A DNA stretch of 64,000 bases from Tindallia sp. MSAO_Bac2 (GTDB lineage: Bacteria; Bacillota; Clostridia; Peptostreptococcales; Tindalliaceae). Positions 7,707 through 16,529 of this stretch are shown piece after piece; positions within the stretch are counted from its first letter, which is position 1; each line of letters begins with the position of its first letter. The position numbers and the translations under genes are program-made. The stretch lies in contig QYZZ01000066.1 of NCBI GenBank assembly GCA_003838145.1, positions 1 through 64,000 of the forward strand, given 5' to 3'. The notes under the pieces were generated by a model. It was given only the letters and a program-made list of their open reading frames with translations, was not told where the DNA came from and searched no databases.

Positions 7707-8793
7707 CATTGTTTATACTCTTCAGAGAATCAATTAAACATTGATTCTCTGTTTCTTTTTTTATAGCTATTCTGAAAAACCCTTCCGGCATACCTCTAAA
7801 GTTTGAACAATCCCGTACTAAAATTTTCTTTTCCATAAGCTTATTCCATAATTCTCCGACAGAAAACCTGGTAGGTTCTTCAATTTTTATCAGCAGAAAG
7901 TTTGCTTCAGACGGGAAAACCCGAAATGCTTCCATCTGCATTATTTCATTATACATCTGGTTTTTTTCTGCTCGGACCATTTCTTTAACCCGAAATATAT
8001 AATTAAAGGCATCCTTACTGTTTATAAACCCCTTAAGCGCTTCAGCATAAACATTAACACTCCAGGGAATCATCTTTTGACGATACTCCTCTGCAATGTT
8101 TATATTTCCATAAACACCATAACCAAGCCTTAATCCGGGTATTCCGAATATTTTAGTAAACGCCCTAACAACAATCAGATTATTCCAGTCGTTAATCAGC
8201 GGCATTACAGAGTAGAGGTTTTCATTGATCAGAAAGTCCATAAATGCTTCATCAATCATTACGTGGCAACCTATTCTGCTACAGTGTTTCAGCACTTGGA
8301 GCATTACTTCTCTTGTGATGACCGAACCGGTGGGATTATTCGGATTACATAATATCAACAGGTCATAGGTTTCGTCGAGTAACTCCATCAAAGAAAAATG
8401 ACAAGTGGTAAATCCGTTTTCCTGATGGTTTAAAAAGTATTCAACCTGGCTGTTTGTTGTTTTTAAAGCTTTTTCGTACTCACTAAAAGTCGGAACAACT
8501 AACATCGTTTTATTTGGATTAATAAAACGAATAGTATCATGAATTATTTGTGCTGCACCGTTTCCAGGAACAATTTTTTCAGTATCTGCACCGGAATATA
8601 CTGTCAAAGCTGTTCTAAGTGCATTATAATCCGGATCCGGGTATACAGATAGCCAATTGTTGGCTTCCGATAATATATCCCACAGCTTTTCCGGCACTCC
8701 AAGGGGGCTTATATTTGAGCTGTAGTCCAGAATTTCAAATGGTTTATAGCCTTTTTCCATGCTGAATTTTATAATATTCCCGCCATGTTCCAT
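7681..8793 (-). CDS. cobD: Threonine-phosphate decarboxylase, CobD type
   Basis: A PLP-dependent fold-type I enzyme, related to histidinol-phosphate aminotransferase, that decarboxylates L-threonine O-3-phosphate to (R)-1-amino-2-propanol phosphate, the linker of cobalamin. The 370-residue product begins with the CobD-like MEHGGNI and has DYSSNISPLG, YPDPDYNALR, PGNGAAQIIHD, NPNNPTGS, the PLP lysine region RAFTKIFGIPGLRLGYG, and a final arginine segment. It starts within the last codons of cbiB (25-base overlap), so the two are translationally linked. HisC is the alternative for this fold, but the N-terminus and the cbiB neighbour favour CobD. Confidence 0.92.
   Translation of the reverse strand: MEHGGNIIKFSMEKGYKPFEILDYSSNISPLGVPEKLWDILSEANNWLSVYPDPDYNALRTALTVYSGADTEKIVPGNGAAQIIHDTIRFINPNKTMLVVPTFSEYEKALKTTNSQVEYFLNHQENGFTTCHFSLMELLDETYDLLILCNPNNPTGSVITREVMLQVLKHCSRIGCHVMIDEAFMDFLINENLYSVMPLINDWNNLIVVRAFTKIFGIPGLRLGYGVYGNINIAEEYRQKMIPWSVNVYAEALKGFINSKDAFNYIFRVKEMVRAEKNQMYNEIMQMEAFRVFPSEANFLLIKIEEPTRFSVGELWNKLMEKKILVRDCSNFRGMPEGFFRIAIKKETENQCLIDSLKSINNAILYGRQR
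7723..7758 (+). terminator. Terminator of degV, inside the cobD coding sequence
   Basis: CAGAGAATCAAT (7723-7734) and ATTGATTCTCTG (7740-7751) form a perfect 12-base-pair stem with a 5-base loop, followed by a T-rich run. It serves the plus-strand degV gene and lies in the last codons of minus-strand cobD. Confidence 0.85.
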
Positions 8794-9743
8794 CTTATGC
8801 CTCCAATCAAAATATGAATGATGGATAAAATAACGACCGAAACCAGCGATGCGGTCTGCATCAGTTGAACAGCCTGAGGAATCTTTTTCTTATCCAGTGA
8901 GTGGGCCGAATCTCCAATAAGTGGTTTAGTACTTTTTACCCCAAAATAAGTACTGGCTCCGCCAAGTTGAACCTCAAGAGCTCCTGCAACTGTAGCTTCC
9001 GGATATCCTGCATTAGGACTTGAATGGTTGTTTCGATCTCGAATCATAATTTTCCAGACATTTTTGATATTAAACTTTTTATACAGGACAGCTATCATCA
9101 GAAAGAAAACAGACGCACGTGCAGGTATCCAGTTCGCAACATCATCTAACCTGGCTGCACATCTCCCAAAATACAAGTATTTCTGGTTTCTATAACCAAT
9201 CATTGAATCCATTGTGTTTATTGCTTTATATAGAATTGCCAACATGGGTCCACCCAGAAAAAGGTAGACTATAGGAGCAATTACACCATCGGAAAAATTT
9301 TCTGCAACGGTTTCAATGGCTGCTCTTGTAATTTCAGACTCACTCAAATTATTTGTGTCTCTGCCAACAATCATAGATAAAGAGTATCTGGCACTATCAA
9401 TATCTCCAGCTTCAAGATAGCTATATATTTGCATAGCTGCCTGGCTGAGGTTTTTGACTGCTAATGTAGTATAGGCAAGATAAGCATAAAACAAATTTCC
9501 TAAAATCCAGTGAATAGAAGATAAAAGCAATTGAATACTCACTACGAGCAAAACTGTTATCATGATTACTAATGCAGTGAGAAGTGCTCCTCTGTAAACT
9601 AATTTTACAGGTGACTTAATTTCCCTGATATTAAGCTTCTTATCAAGATAACTTATAAGTGCTCCTATAAACCGCACAGGATGAGGCCATTTTTCCGGGT
9701 CACCCAATATAGAGTCCAATATATACGCAGTCAGGATGACCAT
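8769..9743 (-). CDS. cbiB: Adenosylcobinamide-phosphate synthase CbiB
   Basis: A membrane enzyme that amidates adenosylcobyric acid with aminopropanol phosphate (the CobD product). The 324-residue product has the family opening AYILDSILGDPEKWPHPVRF, several hydrophobic helices (about residues 55-100, 155-175, 200-220, 295-315), RDTNNLSESEITRAAIETVA, and the PNAGYPEATVAGALEVQLGG motif. It overlaps cobQ by 13 bases upstream and cobD by 25 downstream. Order and overlap match the reaction sequence from cobyric acid onward. Confidence 0.95.
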   Translation of the reverse strand: MVILTAYILDSILGDPEKWPHPVRFIGALISYLDKKLNIREIKSPVKLVYRGALLTALVIMITVLLVVSIQLLLSSIHWILGNLFYAYLAYTTLAVKNLSQAAMQIYSYLEAGDIDSARYSLSMIVGRDTNNLSESEITRAAIETVAENFSDGVIAPIVYLFLGGPMLAILYKAINTMDSMIGYRNQKYLYFGRCAARLDDVANWIPARASVFFLMIAVLYKKFNIKNVWKIMIRDRNNHSSPNAGYPEATVAGALEVQLGGASTYFGVKSTKPLIGDSAHSLDKKKIPQAVQLMQTASLVSVVILSIIHILIGGIRWNMAGIL

Positions 9744-11260
9744 TCACATTCACCCTCCATGATTGCATAAATACTTTCAAGATCTACTGACTCTCTTACG
9801 GTATCAGCAAGCAACCTGTATTGTTTTTCTTTATACTCAGCGAAAGATTCTCTTAGCTCCATGTTTTCTGCTCCAGAATTATTTGCAACTACTTGTAATA
9901 ATTCTCGATTAAACTCTTCGTTATCAAAAATACCATGCAGGTAAGTTCCCCATACTCTTTTATCTTCTGATACAGCACCCTCCCATCGTACAGGTAATTC
10001 ATTTTCATCTTTAATCACAGCAAATGAACGGGTGTTGCTGCCAAGACATGTTTTACCCATATGAATCTCATATCCGTTAACTTTAATGGAACCCATATCT
10101 TTATAAAAATTATCTGCCAGCACTTCAGCACTGGTCTGTGTAGTCATTTTTTCTTTAAAAAAAGTTGTTTCCACGTCCAGGAGGCCCAGGCCATCCAATT
10201 CGCCAATTTTACTTTCCACCATATGCGGGTCAAGCAATTTTTTTCCCAGCATTTGGAAACCACCACAAATACCAGCAATCATAGCTCCTTCATTTCTCGC
10301 CTTCAGAATCGCCCGGTCAATTTCATTTTCTTTTAGAAACTCTAAGTCAGCCAGTGTGTTTTTCGTGCCCGGTATAATGAGCAAATCCGGTGTGCCGACT
10401 TCTTCAGCCTTATCAATGTATTGCAAATTAACTGATGGATGAGTTGCTAACCAGTGAAAATCAGTAAAATTTGAAATTCTTGGCAATCGTATTACACGAA
10501 TATCAATATTATTTTCATTATAGGATTTATGCTTCAGGCGTTCTGCTTCGCCATCTTCTTCTTCTATATCAAATTTTCCATAGGGAATAACGCCCAGCAC
10601 TGGTATTCCAATCAAATCTTCAAGTTGTTTCAAGCCAGGTTTTAATATTTCCAGATCTCCTCTGAATTTGTTGATGAGTACTCCTTTAATTTGTCTCCGT
10701 TCGTCTTCATCAAGAAGCATTACCGTACCGTAAATTGACGCAAAAACGCCTCCCCGGTCGATGTCTCCGACCAGGATAACTGGTGCATTAACCATCTTTG
10801 CCATACCCATATTAACTATATCATTTTTTTTCAGATTGATTTCAGCCGGACTTCCCGCCCCTTCAATAACAACAATATCCGAATCCTTTCGAAGCTGATT
10901 ATACGCTTTATGCACAATGGTTTTTAACTCAGGTTTAAATGCGTGGTACTCTGAAGCATTCATGTTTCCAAAAACTTTACCGTTTATAATTACCTGTGCT
11001 TCTTTTTCTCCGGTTGGCTTTAGAAGAATTGGATTCATTCCGGCTTTTGGTGTCACACCTGCTGCTTCCGCCTGAAAAACCTGGGCTCTTCCCATTTCCA
11101 GTCCATCATCTGTTATGAAGGAGTTAAGTGCCATGTTCTGTGATTTAAAAGGTACAACACGATAACCGTCTTCTTTAAAAATCCGACAAAAGGCCGCCGT
11201 TAAAACACTTTTCCCTACGGATGAAGCGGTTCCTTGCAACATCAGACTCCTGTTCTTCAT
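9731..11260 (-). CDS. cobQ: Cobyric acid synthase (CobQ/CbiP)
   Basis: This enzyme uses ATP and glutamine to amidate four carboxylates of adenosylcobyrinic diamide. The 509-residue product has an N-terminal P-loop/DTBS-like domain (QGTASSVGKSVLTAAF, KSQNMALNSF, VIEGAGSPAEINL, VGDIDRGGVFASIYGT) and a C-terminal class I glutamine amidotransferase domain with the catalytic cysteine in GICGGFQMLG and the histidine in TYLHGIFDN. It ends one base before btuD's upstream neighbour begins in transcription order, so coupling is tight. Earlier corrin-ring genes are not in the window, so the substrate could come from de novo synthesis elsewhere or from salvaged corrinoids. Confidence 0.96.
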   Translation of the reverse strand: MKNRSLMLQGTASSVGKSVLTAAFCRIFKEDGYRVVPFKSQNMALNSFITDDGLEMGRAQVFQAEAAGVTPKAGMNPILLKPTGEKEAQVIINGKVFGNMNASEYHAFKPELKTIVHKAYNQLRKDSDIVVIEGAGSPAEINLKKNDIVNMGMAKMVNAPVILVGDIDRGGVFASIYGTVMLLDEDERRQIKGVLINKFRGDLEILKPGLKQLEDLIGIPVLGVIPYGKFDIEEEDGEAERLKHKSYNENNIDIRVIRLPRISNFTDFHWLATHPSVNLQYIDKAEEVGTPDLLIIPGTKNTLADLEFLKENEIDRAILKARNEGAMIAGICGGFQMLGKKLLDPHMVESKIGELDGLGLLDVETTFFKEKMTTQTSAEVLADNFYKDMGSIKVNGYEIHMGKTCLGSNTRSFAVIKDENELPVRWEGAVSEDKRVWGTYLHGIFDNEEFNRELLQVVANNSGAENMELRESFAEYKEKQYRLLADTVRESVDLESIYAIMEGECEWSS

Positions 11261-12526
11261 TCAGCATACCTCCAGCTTCTCTAATAACTCTTCTATGTTT
11301 GTAACGCGTATCATTCCTTTTTCCAACAAAGCATTTAATCGCTCTAATCCTTTTCCACCAACAAAATCCACAGATACTCCTTTGGGATATTGGTCTAAAA
11401 ATAATATCGGTTTATTATTTACAGCCTGTTGTTCTGCTAATGTTAAATTTTCAACATTACCTCTTCCAAAAGGAATCGAAGTTAATACCACAGCATCTGC
11501 TTCTGCAGCTTTATTCAGCGCACTCATCAATACCGTTTCAGAAATACCTTCAAATGGCTTTTCTTCAATTATTTCTATGCTCAGTTTTTTCGCAAGCTCC
11601 CAGTCACTATCTCCCTGATTGACTACACCTATGGAGAGCAAATAGTTTTCCTGATGTAGTTTTTGGATCAACAGTTTACCGGATCCACCACCACAAATGA
11701 CATGAACTCGTTTACGCATTTTACTATTTTGACCTTTCCTTTTAAATGTTGAAACTGGACATACCTGAATGCTTCCAGTATATACATTACGGTCAACTAC
11801 CATTTCAACAGCATAGGCTTTTTCCAGGTTTTCCGCCGTCATTACCTTTTCAGTTCGGCCAAGAGTTAAAACATCACCTTTGTAAAGAAGCATTATTTCT
11901 TTACTAAATCGTGCCGCCATATTTAAATCATGCAATACAGTAATAACAGATATTCCTTTATTCTTATTTAGTAATTTGAGCAACTCTAATATTTCCATCT
12001 GATGGTGAATATCCAAAGATGAGGTGGGCTCATCCAGCAGAAGCACATCAGGCTCCTGAGCCAATGCTTTTGCAATCATTACACGTTGTTTTTCGCCACC
12101 GCTGAGTTCATTAACAAATCGATCTCTTAAGTCAAATACATGTGTGTTTATCATCGCCTGCCGGACTATTTCAATATCTTTACTGGTTTCTCTTTTAAAT
12201 CGATTTATATATGGATGCCTTCCCATCATTACAATATCATGAACCCGAAACTGATGACTGATATCCGGGTTTTGGTGAACAGCAGCCATTTTTTGAGCCA
12301 GTTCTTTAACTGGAATGGAGTCGAGTGACTGATTATCCATCAGTACTTTTCCTATGGTTGGAGACAAATTTCGAGCAATGTTTTTCAAAAGTGTTGTCTT
12401 GCCAGATCCATTAGGCCCAATAATACTAAGAAAAGTGCCTTCAGCAATTAGTATATTTAACGAATTTAAAATTTTCTCTTTGTCATACGAAAAGGTCAGT
12501 TCTTTGATTTCGATTATTTTCCCCAT
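11261..12526 (-). CDS. btuD: Cobalamin ABC transporter ATPase with extra C-terminal domain
   Basis: The ATPase of a FecCD-type importer. Residues 1-260 are a standard BtuD/FecE-like nucleotide-binding domain: Walker A GPNGSGKTT, Q-loop, signature LSGGEKQRV, Walker B VLLLDEPTSSLD, and switch histidine VLHDLNM. A further 155 residues or so follow, starting near MRKRVHVICGGGSGK, with alternating beta/alpha character (AVVLTSIPFGRG, PILFLDQY) and no motif I can name. The total of 421 residues is well above the usual 250-270. The gene abuts cobQ directly. Uptake of corrinoids is inferred from the surrounding cob genes; the sequence alone would also allow iron-siderophore transport. Confidence 0.88.
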   Translation of the reverse strand: MGKIIEIKELTFSYDKEKILNSLNILIAEGTFLSIIGPNGSGKTTLLKNIARNLSPTIGKVLMDNQSLDSIPVKELAQKMAAVHQNPDISHQFRVHDIVMMGRHPYINRFKRETSKDIEIVRQAMINTHVFDLRDRFVNELSGGEKQRVMIAKALAQEPDVLLLDEPTSSLDIHHQMEILELLKLLNKNKGISVITVLHDLNMAARFSKEIMLLYKGDVLTLGRTEKVMTAENLEKAYAVEMVVDRNVYTGSIQVCPVSTFKRKGQNSKMRKRVHVICGGGSGKLLIQKLHQENYLLSIGVVNQGDSDWELAKKLSIEIIEEKPFEGISETVLMSALNKAAEADAVVLTSIPFGRGNVENLTLAEQQAVNNKPILFLDQYPKGVSVDFVGGKGLERLNALLEKGMIRVTNIEELLEKLEVC

Positions 12527-12536
12527 CTATATCATC

Positions 12537-13574
12537 CTATTCCATTTTTTTAGCTTTTCTTAACAGGTATATAAAGAAGGGAGCTCCAGCCAAAGCCGTC
12601 AATACACCTACCGGCAATTCAGTTGGTGCTATGACAGTTCTGGAAAAAGTATCTGTCATAACCAAAAAAATGCCGCCCATTATTCCACAGGCCGGAATAA
12701 GAACCCTGTGATCAGGTCCAACTACCATTCTGGTTATATGAGGGATAATTAATCCGACAAATCCAATAATACCACTGACTGATACAGCAAAAGCTGTCAT
12801 CAATGTACTAACAATCAAAATGACTATTTTTACCTTTTCAACTTCTACACCCGTATTTTGAGCCGTCTCTTCTCCGATTAACAGTAGATTTAAATCTCTG
12901 GCATGTATCATCAACAAACCAGAACCCAAAACCATGGGGATAATCACCAGAAGTACGTGATTCCAACCTCTGGCAGAAAAACTTCCCATGGTCCAGTAAA
13001 TAATGCTCGACACATCCCGGGAGGCAATTACCATTACAAAAGACAGTATGGCACTAAAAAACTGACCAGTGGCAATACCTGCCAGCAACAATGTTGTAAC
13101 GGGAACGCGACTCCCGGTTCTGGCAAGTTGATATACGATACTGGTTGACAAAAGCGCACCAAGAAATGCCATACCCGATACGGCGCCAAATCCAAGAAAA
13201 GTCTGGTTAAGGTTTAATACAATGGCCAAAGCAGCACCCAGTGCAGCACCGGAAGATGTTCCGATGATAAAAGGGTCTGCCATTGGATTTTTCAGCATTC
13301 CCTGCATAGATGATCCAACTACCGAAAGACCGTACCCCACTAAAAAAGCCAGTATGATTCTGGGTAAACGGACAAATAGAATGATGGAGATAGCAGAATC
13401 AGATATATGGCTTACATCTATAAGCTCTCTGATATAAGGAATGGAAGAGGCAATAATTTTAAAGGCATCACCAGCACTGATGTTAGCGGCCCCTGTCGAA
13501 GAGGCAAAAATCATAACTACAGCAGCCATCGGGATCATGATATAGAAATACGGTTTTACCGATAGCAATTTCAT
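12537..13574 (-). CDS. btuC: Cobalamin/iron-type ABC transporter permease (BtuC, FecCD family)
   Basis: The membrane subunit of a class II importer; 345 residues with about nine or ten hydrophobic helices. Family landmarks include RLPRIILAFLVGYGLSVVGS, MQGMLKNPMADPFIIGTSSG and the coupling region FVGLIIPHITRMVVGPDHR. The ribosome site AGAGGT precedes the ATG and overlaps the end of btuF. Together with btuF and btuD it forms a complete importer. Corrinoid specificity rests on the operon, not on the permease sequence. Confidence 0.88.
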   Translation of the reverse strand: MKLLSVKPYFYIMIPMAAVVMIFASSTGAANISAGDAFKIIASSIPYIRELIDVSHISDSAISIILFVRLPRIILAFLVGYGLSVVGSSMQGMLKNPMADPFIIGTSSGAALGAALAIVLNLNQTFLGFGAVSGMAFLGALLSTSIVYQLARTGSRVPVTTLLLAGIATGQFFSAILSFVMVIASRDVSSIIYWTMGSFSARGWNHVLLVIIPMVLGSGLLMIHARDLNLLLIGEETAQNTGVEVEKVKIVILIVSTLMTAFAVSVSGIIGFVGLIIPHITRMVVGPDHRVLIPACGIMGGIFLVMTDTFSRTVIAPTELPVGVLTALAGAPFFIYLLRKAKKME

Positions 13575-13576
13575 AA

Positions 13577-14500
13577 TTAAAATACCTCTGGATGCATCGC
13601 TTCAGCAAAAGCTCTTAAACCCTGGATTACCCTAACGCCCGGCCTGGAGGCAATATTTGGCTCAAGCAGTTCGATGCGGTTTTCTTTTATTGCTTTTATT
13701 TGATCAAATCCTGGTCTGCTTCTAACTTCTTCTCGAATTGATTCGGCCTGTTCTTCCGTCATACTTTCGAAGTCAGAAACATGGGGCGGCATAAAATAGA
13801 TTTCCGGGTTGTTTTCTATCAATGCTTCAACACTATACATAGGATACGCACCTTCTGCATCTTTTGCTATATTATCGCCGCCAGCAAGGGTCATCAACTC
13901 ATGAATGAAAGATTCTGGTCCTGCTGTTTGTAAAGGTTCATCCCACACTTGATAAAACACCGGTATCGGAGTTCGTTCACTGACTTTTTCCAGAAGATTT
14001 TGCTTTTCTAACCGCAACTCTCCTACGATCTCATTTGCTTCGTCCATTTTCCCTGTTAGTTCGCCTGTTATTATAATTGATTCAAAAACAGACTCTACAG
14101 TTTCCGGCTCAATATTCACGACTTTAATTCCCGCAGCTTTTATCTGCTCAAGAGCTTCAGCATGGGATTCACCATATACAAACACTAAATCAGGCATTAG
14201 CTCAATAACTCTTTCCAAATTGATTGTCCAGGAACTGCCCAGTTTTTCTTTATTCATCGCTTCCTCCGGATAGTCACAGTAGTCCGAAACTCCGATTATC
14301 GACTCTTCCAGCCCGAGAGCAAAAAGGTTTTCAGTTTGACTTGGTGAAAGAGAGACAATGCGTAATATCTCTGATTCAGCTAAGTCGGAACCGGATGGCT
14401 GCTCTTCTGAATGGTCCGCAGGAGCACAGGCAGTTATATAAAACATAAGAAGCATCGTAATAAATAACGTTATTATTATTTTTGATTGTTTCTTGTACAT
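13577..14500 (-). CDS. btuF: Corrinoid-binding lipoprotein of the ABC importer (BtuF type)
   Basis: An extracytoplasmic solute-binding protein of the BtuF/FhuD fold. It has a hydrophobic signal and a lipobox ending FYITAC, so the mature protein would be anchored by the cysteine near residue 26. The periplasmic-binding domain starts with RIVSLSPSQTENLFALGLE and contains VGVSDYCDYP-like and PEIYFMPPH segments typical of class III binding proteins. The ATG is fixed by CTGGAGGATTAAA; a longer open frame runs back into cobC but lacks a ribosome site. It starts one base after the cobC stop. Length after correction is 307 residues. Confidence 0.88.
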   Translation of the reverse strand: MYKKQSKIIITLFITMLLMFYITACAPADHSEEQPSGSDLAESEILRIVSLSPSQTENLFALGLEESIIGVSDYCDYPEEAMNKEKLGSSWTINLERVIELMPDLVFVYGESHAEALEQIKAAGIKVVNIEPETVESVFESIIITGELTGKMDEANEIVGELRLEKQNLLEKVSERTPIPVFYQVWDEPLQTAGPESFIHELMTLAGGDNIAKDAEGAYPMYSVEALIENNPEIYFMPPHVSDFESMTEEQAESIREEVRSRPGFDQIKAIKENRIELLEPNIASRPGVRVIQGLRAFAEAMHPEVF

Positions 14501-14501
14501 T

Positions 14502-15125
14502 TTAATCCTCCAGTTTATCAAAATGACATGTGTCATTCAGAGTTTGAATGAATGGATATTCCGGGACGTTTTCGAGCATAGTAAGGCTGCAGTGGTCCAC
14601 TGCAAATCTCCAGTGACCGTCAACATTTCCGATTATCCAGTGAGAAAGTATGCAGCGGATGGCTCCAGAATGAGCAACCAATAATATGGTTTCATTCTGA
14701 TCATTTCGGTTAATATGTGCTTCCACTGTATCAACCACTCGCGTGTGAAAAGATAATAAGTTTTCTCCATCAGGAAATGTGTATTCCGTTCCATCATTGT
14801 ATAATTTATCATACTCCATAGGATAAATTGTCTCTATTTCTTTCATTGATAATTGTTCAAGGTTTCCGAAATTCATTTCTCTTAAACCTATAAGCTTTTC
14901 ATGAATTAAGTCTTCAGACTGGTGTTGTGCAATGATTTCTGCCGTTTTTACAGCACGTTTCAGGTCGCTGGACAAAACGCGGTCAATATCAATATGTTTA
15001 AGCCGCTGTGCAATCATATGTGCCTGTCGGATGCCAGAAAGACTCAGTTCCGTATCAGTCCAACCGCTCATTTTCTGGTTTGCATTATCTTCTGTTTCAC
15101 CATGTCTTACCAAAATAATTTTCAT
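14502..15125 (-). CDS. cobC: Alpha-ribazole phosphatase-like histidine phosphatase (CobC)
   Basis: A histidine phosphatase of the phosphoglycerate mutase branch that would remove phosphate from alpha-ribazole-5'-phosphate or from adenosylcobalamin-5'-phosphate during nucleotide loop assembly. At 207 residues it has the RHG motif (LVRHGETEDN, residues 5-14), a second arginine/glutamate region (REMNFGNLE), and the late histidine HSGAIR. Six bases separate it from cobS upstream, and btuF starts one base after it. The role comes from context; alone it would only be called a histidine phosphatase. Confidence 0.87.
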   Translation of the reverse strand: MKIILVRHGETEDNANQKMSGWTDTELSLSGIRQAHMIAQRLKHIDIDRVLSSDLKRAVKTAEIIAQHQSEDLIHEKLIGLREMNFGNLEQLSMKEIETIYPMEYDKLYNDGTEYTFPDGENLLSFHTRVVDTVEAHINRNDQNETILLVAHSGAIRCILSHWIIGNVDGHWRFAVDHCSLTMLENVPEYPFIQTLNDTCHFDKLED

Positions 15126-15131
15126 TTTTAC

Positions 15132-15866
15132 CTACCTTCCTCCAAATCTAAGAACCATCCATAATAGAAATAAGGTTTCCGTTATTTCAAGAAGTGCTCC
15201 CAATGTGTCGCCGGTCATTCCGCCAATTTTTCGGTGCATAAGATATTTGAATATAGCAATGATAATTGGTAAAAGCAGCAAAAAAACCCAGGAGGATGGA
15301 AGCAATTTTGTTATTGGTAATGTAAGTATTATAGCAATAAAAACTACTTTTCCCTCAATTTTACCTATATAAAAGTTTCCCAAACCTGAGGAACGCGCGT
15401 ATTCGGTTCTATATGAACCCAATACAAGAGACAGTCGTCCCAGCATAGGCATTAGAATTAATGTCCACCATCTTAACGCTGGAAGCAATGATATTAACAA
15501 GGAAAATTTCAATAAATACACCAGCACAATTGCCATAACACCATGCGTGCCCAGACGACTGTCTTTCATCACTTCCAGAATTCCTCTTTTATCTTTACCT
15601 GAGAAACATCCATCGGCCGTATCCGCCAATCCATCTGCATGTATACCACCTGTAAGCAGGAAAGAAATCATAAGTACGATAACAGACAGAACATGAACGG
15701 GAAGAAAAGGATATAGAATCCAATCAGTAACAGCAAGTGTGAATCCAATAATTGCCCCAGCCAAAGGAAAAAAAGCCATGTTTTTATTATCTGTATCCTT
15801 CCAAATATAATTACCTGACATTGGAATTGTTGTAAGAAACTGCACTGCCTGTATAATGTGTTTCAT
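15132..15866 (-). CDS. cobS: Adenosylcobinamide-GDP ribazoletransferase (cobalamin synthase CobS)
   Basis: An integral membrane enzyme that joins alpha-ribazole(-phosphate) to adenosylcobinamide-GDP, the last step of cobalamin assembly. The 244-residue product has the family's acidic motif GGIHADGLADTADGCFSG followed by MKDSRLGTHGVMAI, and five or six hydrophobic helices. The ribosome site GAGGGG is well placed. The 90 bases upstream, to cobU, hold a TATAAT but no cobalamin riboswitch. Together with CobU and CobC it completes loop assembly; the CobT gene that makes alpha-ribazole phosphate is not in this window. Confidence 0.95.
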   Translation of the reverse strand: MKHIIQAVQFLTTIPMSGNYIWKDTDNKNMAFFPLAGAIIGFTLAVTDWILYPFLPVHVLSVIVLMISFLLTGGIHADGLADTADGCFSGKDKRGILEVMKDSRLGTHGVMAIVLVYLLKFSLLISLLPALRWWTLILMPMLGRLSLVLGSYRTEYARSSGLGNFYIGKIEGKVVFIAIILTLPITKLLPSSWVFLLLLPIIIAIFKYLMHRKIGGMTGDTLGALLEITETLFLLWMVLRFGGR

Positions 15867-15956
15867 AATAACCCCTCATTAATCTTTAAATTAGTAAGAA
15901 TGTTAGTAATTATAGCCATCATTAACCATCTTTATGAGGACTTTCATATTTTTTAC
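15867..15956 (-). promoter_or_regulatory. Possible promoter for cobS-to-cobD; no B12 riboswitch
   Basis: A TATAAT (complement of 15909-15914) lies here on the minus strand, but the -35 region 17 bases away is poor. The gap is too short for a cobalamin riboswitch, and no B12-box-like element is visible. Confidence 0.3.
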
Positions 15957-16529
15957 TTAAGGTTTAATTTTTACCGGTATGCCTGACACAACCCAGTATA
16001 CTTCATGCGCGTAATTTGCAATTCTCTGATTAACCCGTCCAGAAATATCCCTGAATTCTCTTGCCATGCGATTTTCAGGGACTATGCCACATCCTGTTTC
16101 ATTGGTAATTAGTACCGAAGGAACCTTCAGTGATGATAAGCCGTGTACCAGTTTATCCATTTCTATATTGATGGACTCTTCAATTTCCAGTAATTTTTCC
16201 TGCGGTATATGTTCCCAGTCAAACTGCCATCCATCCATCATTAGTCTTGTTACCATTAATGTTAAACAGTCCACAAAAATACCTTCCACACTATTGTAGT
16301 AGGTCGGAAGGCATCGATCAAAGTCACGATAAGCTTCCAGGGTTATCCAGTCATTAGGACGATCACTACGATGTTTTTTTACCCTGGTTTGCATTTCTTC
16401 ATCAAGAACAGCTGCCGTTGCAACATATAAAATTCTATCACCATGATTCGATATGAGATTCTCTCCAAACCGGCTTTTCCCGCTTCTGGCACCTCCGGTT
16501 ACAAGCGTTAGCCTATACTCTGAGCCCAT
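15957..16529 (-). CDS. cobU: Adenosylcobinamide kinase / phosphate guanylyltransferase (CobU)
   Basis: A bifunctional enzyme that phosphorylates adenosylcobinamide and transfers GMP from GTP, making adenosylcobinamide-GDP for CobS. The 190-residue product has the P-loop VTGGARSGKSRFGE, the YVATAAV strand, the guanylylated-histidine region VKKHRSDRP, and the closing TNETGCGIVPENRMAREFRD. The start ATG follows GGGGGT and lies inside the last codons of ogt (22-base overlap), so this cobalamin gene is tied to the housekeeping genes upstream rather than to a dedicated promoter. Confidence 0.95.
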   Translation of the reverse strand: MGSEYRLTLVTGGARSGKSRFGENLISNHGDRILYVATAAVLDEEMQTRVKKHRSDRPNDWITLEAYRDFDRCLPTYYNSVEGIFVDCLTLMVTRLMMDGWQFDWEHIPQEKLLEIEESINIEMDKLVHGLSSLKVPSVLITNETGCGIVPENRMAREFRDISGRVNQRIANYAHEVYWVVSGIPVKIKP

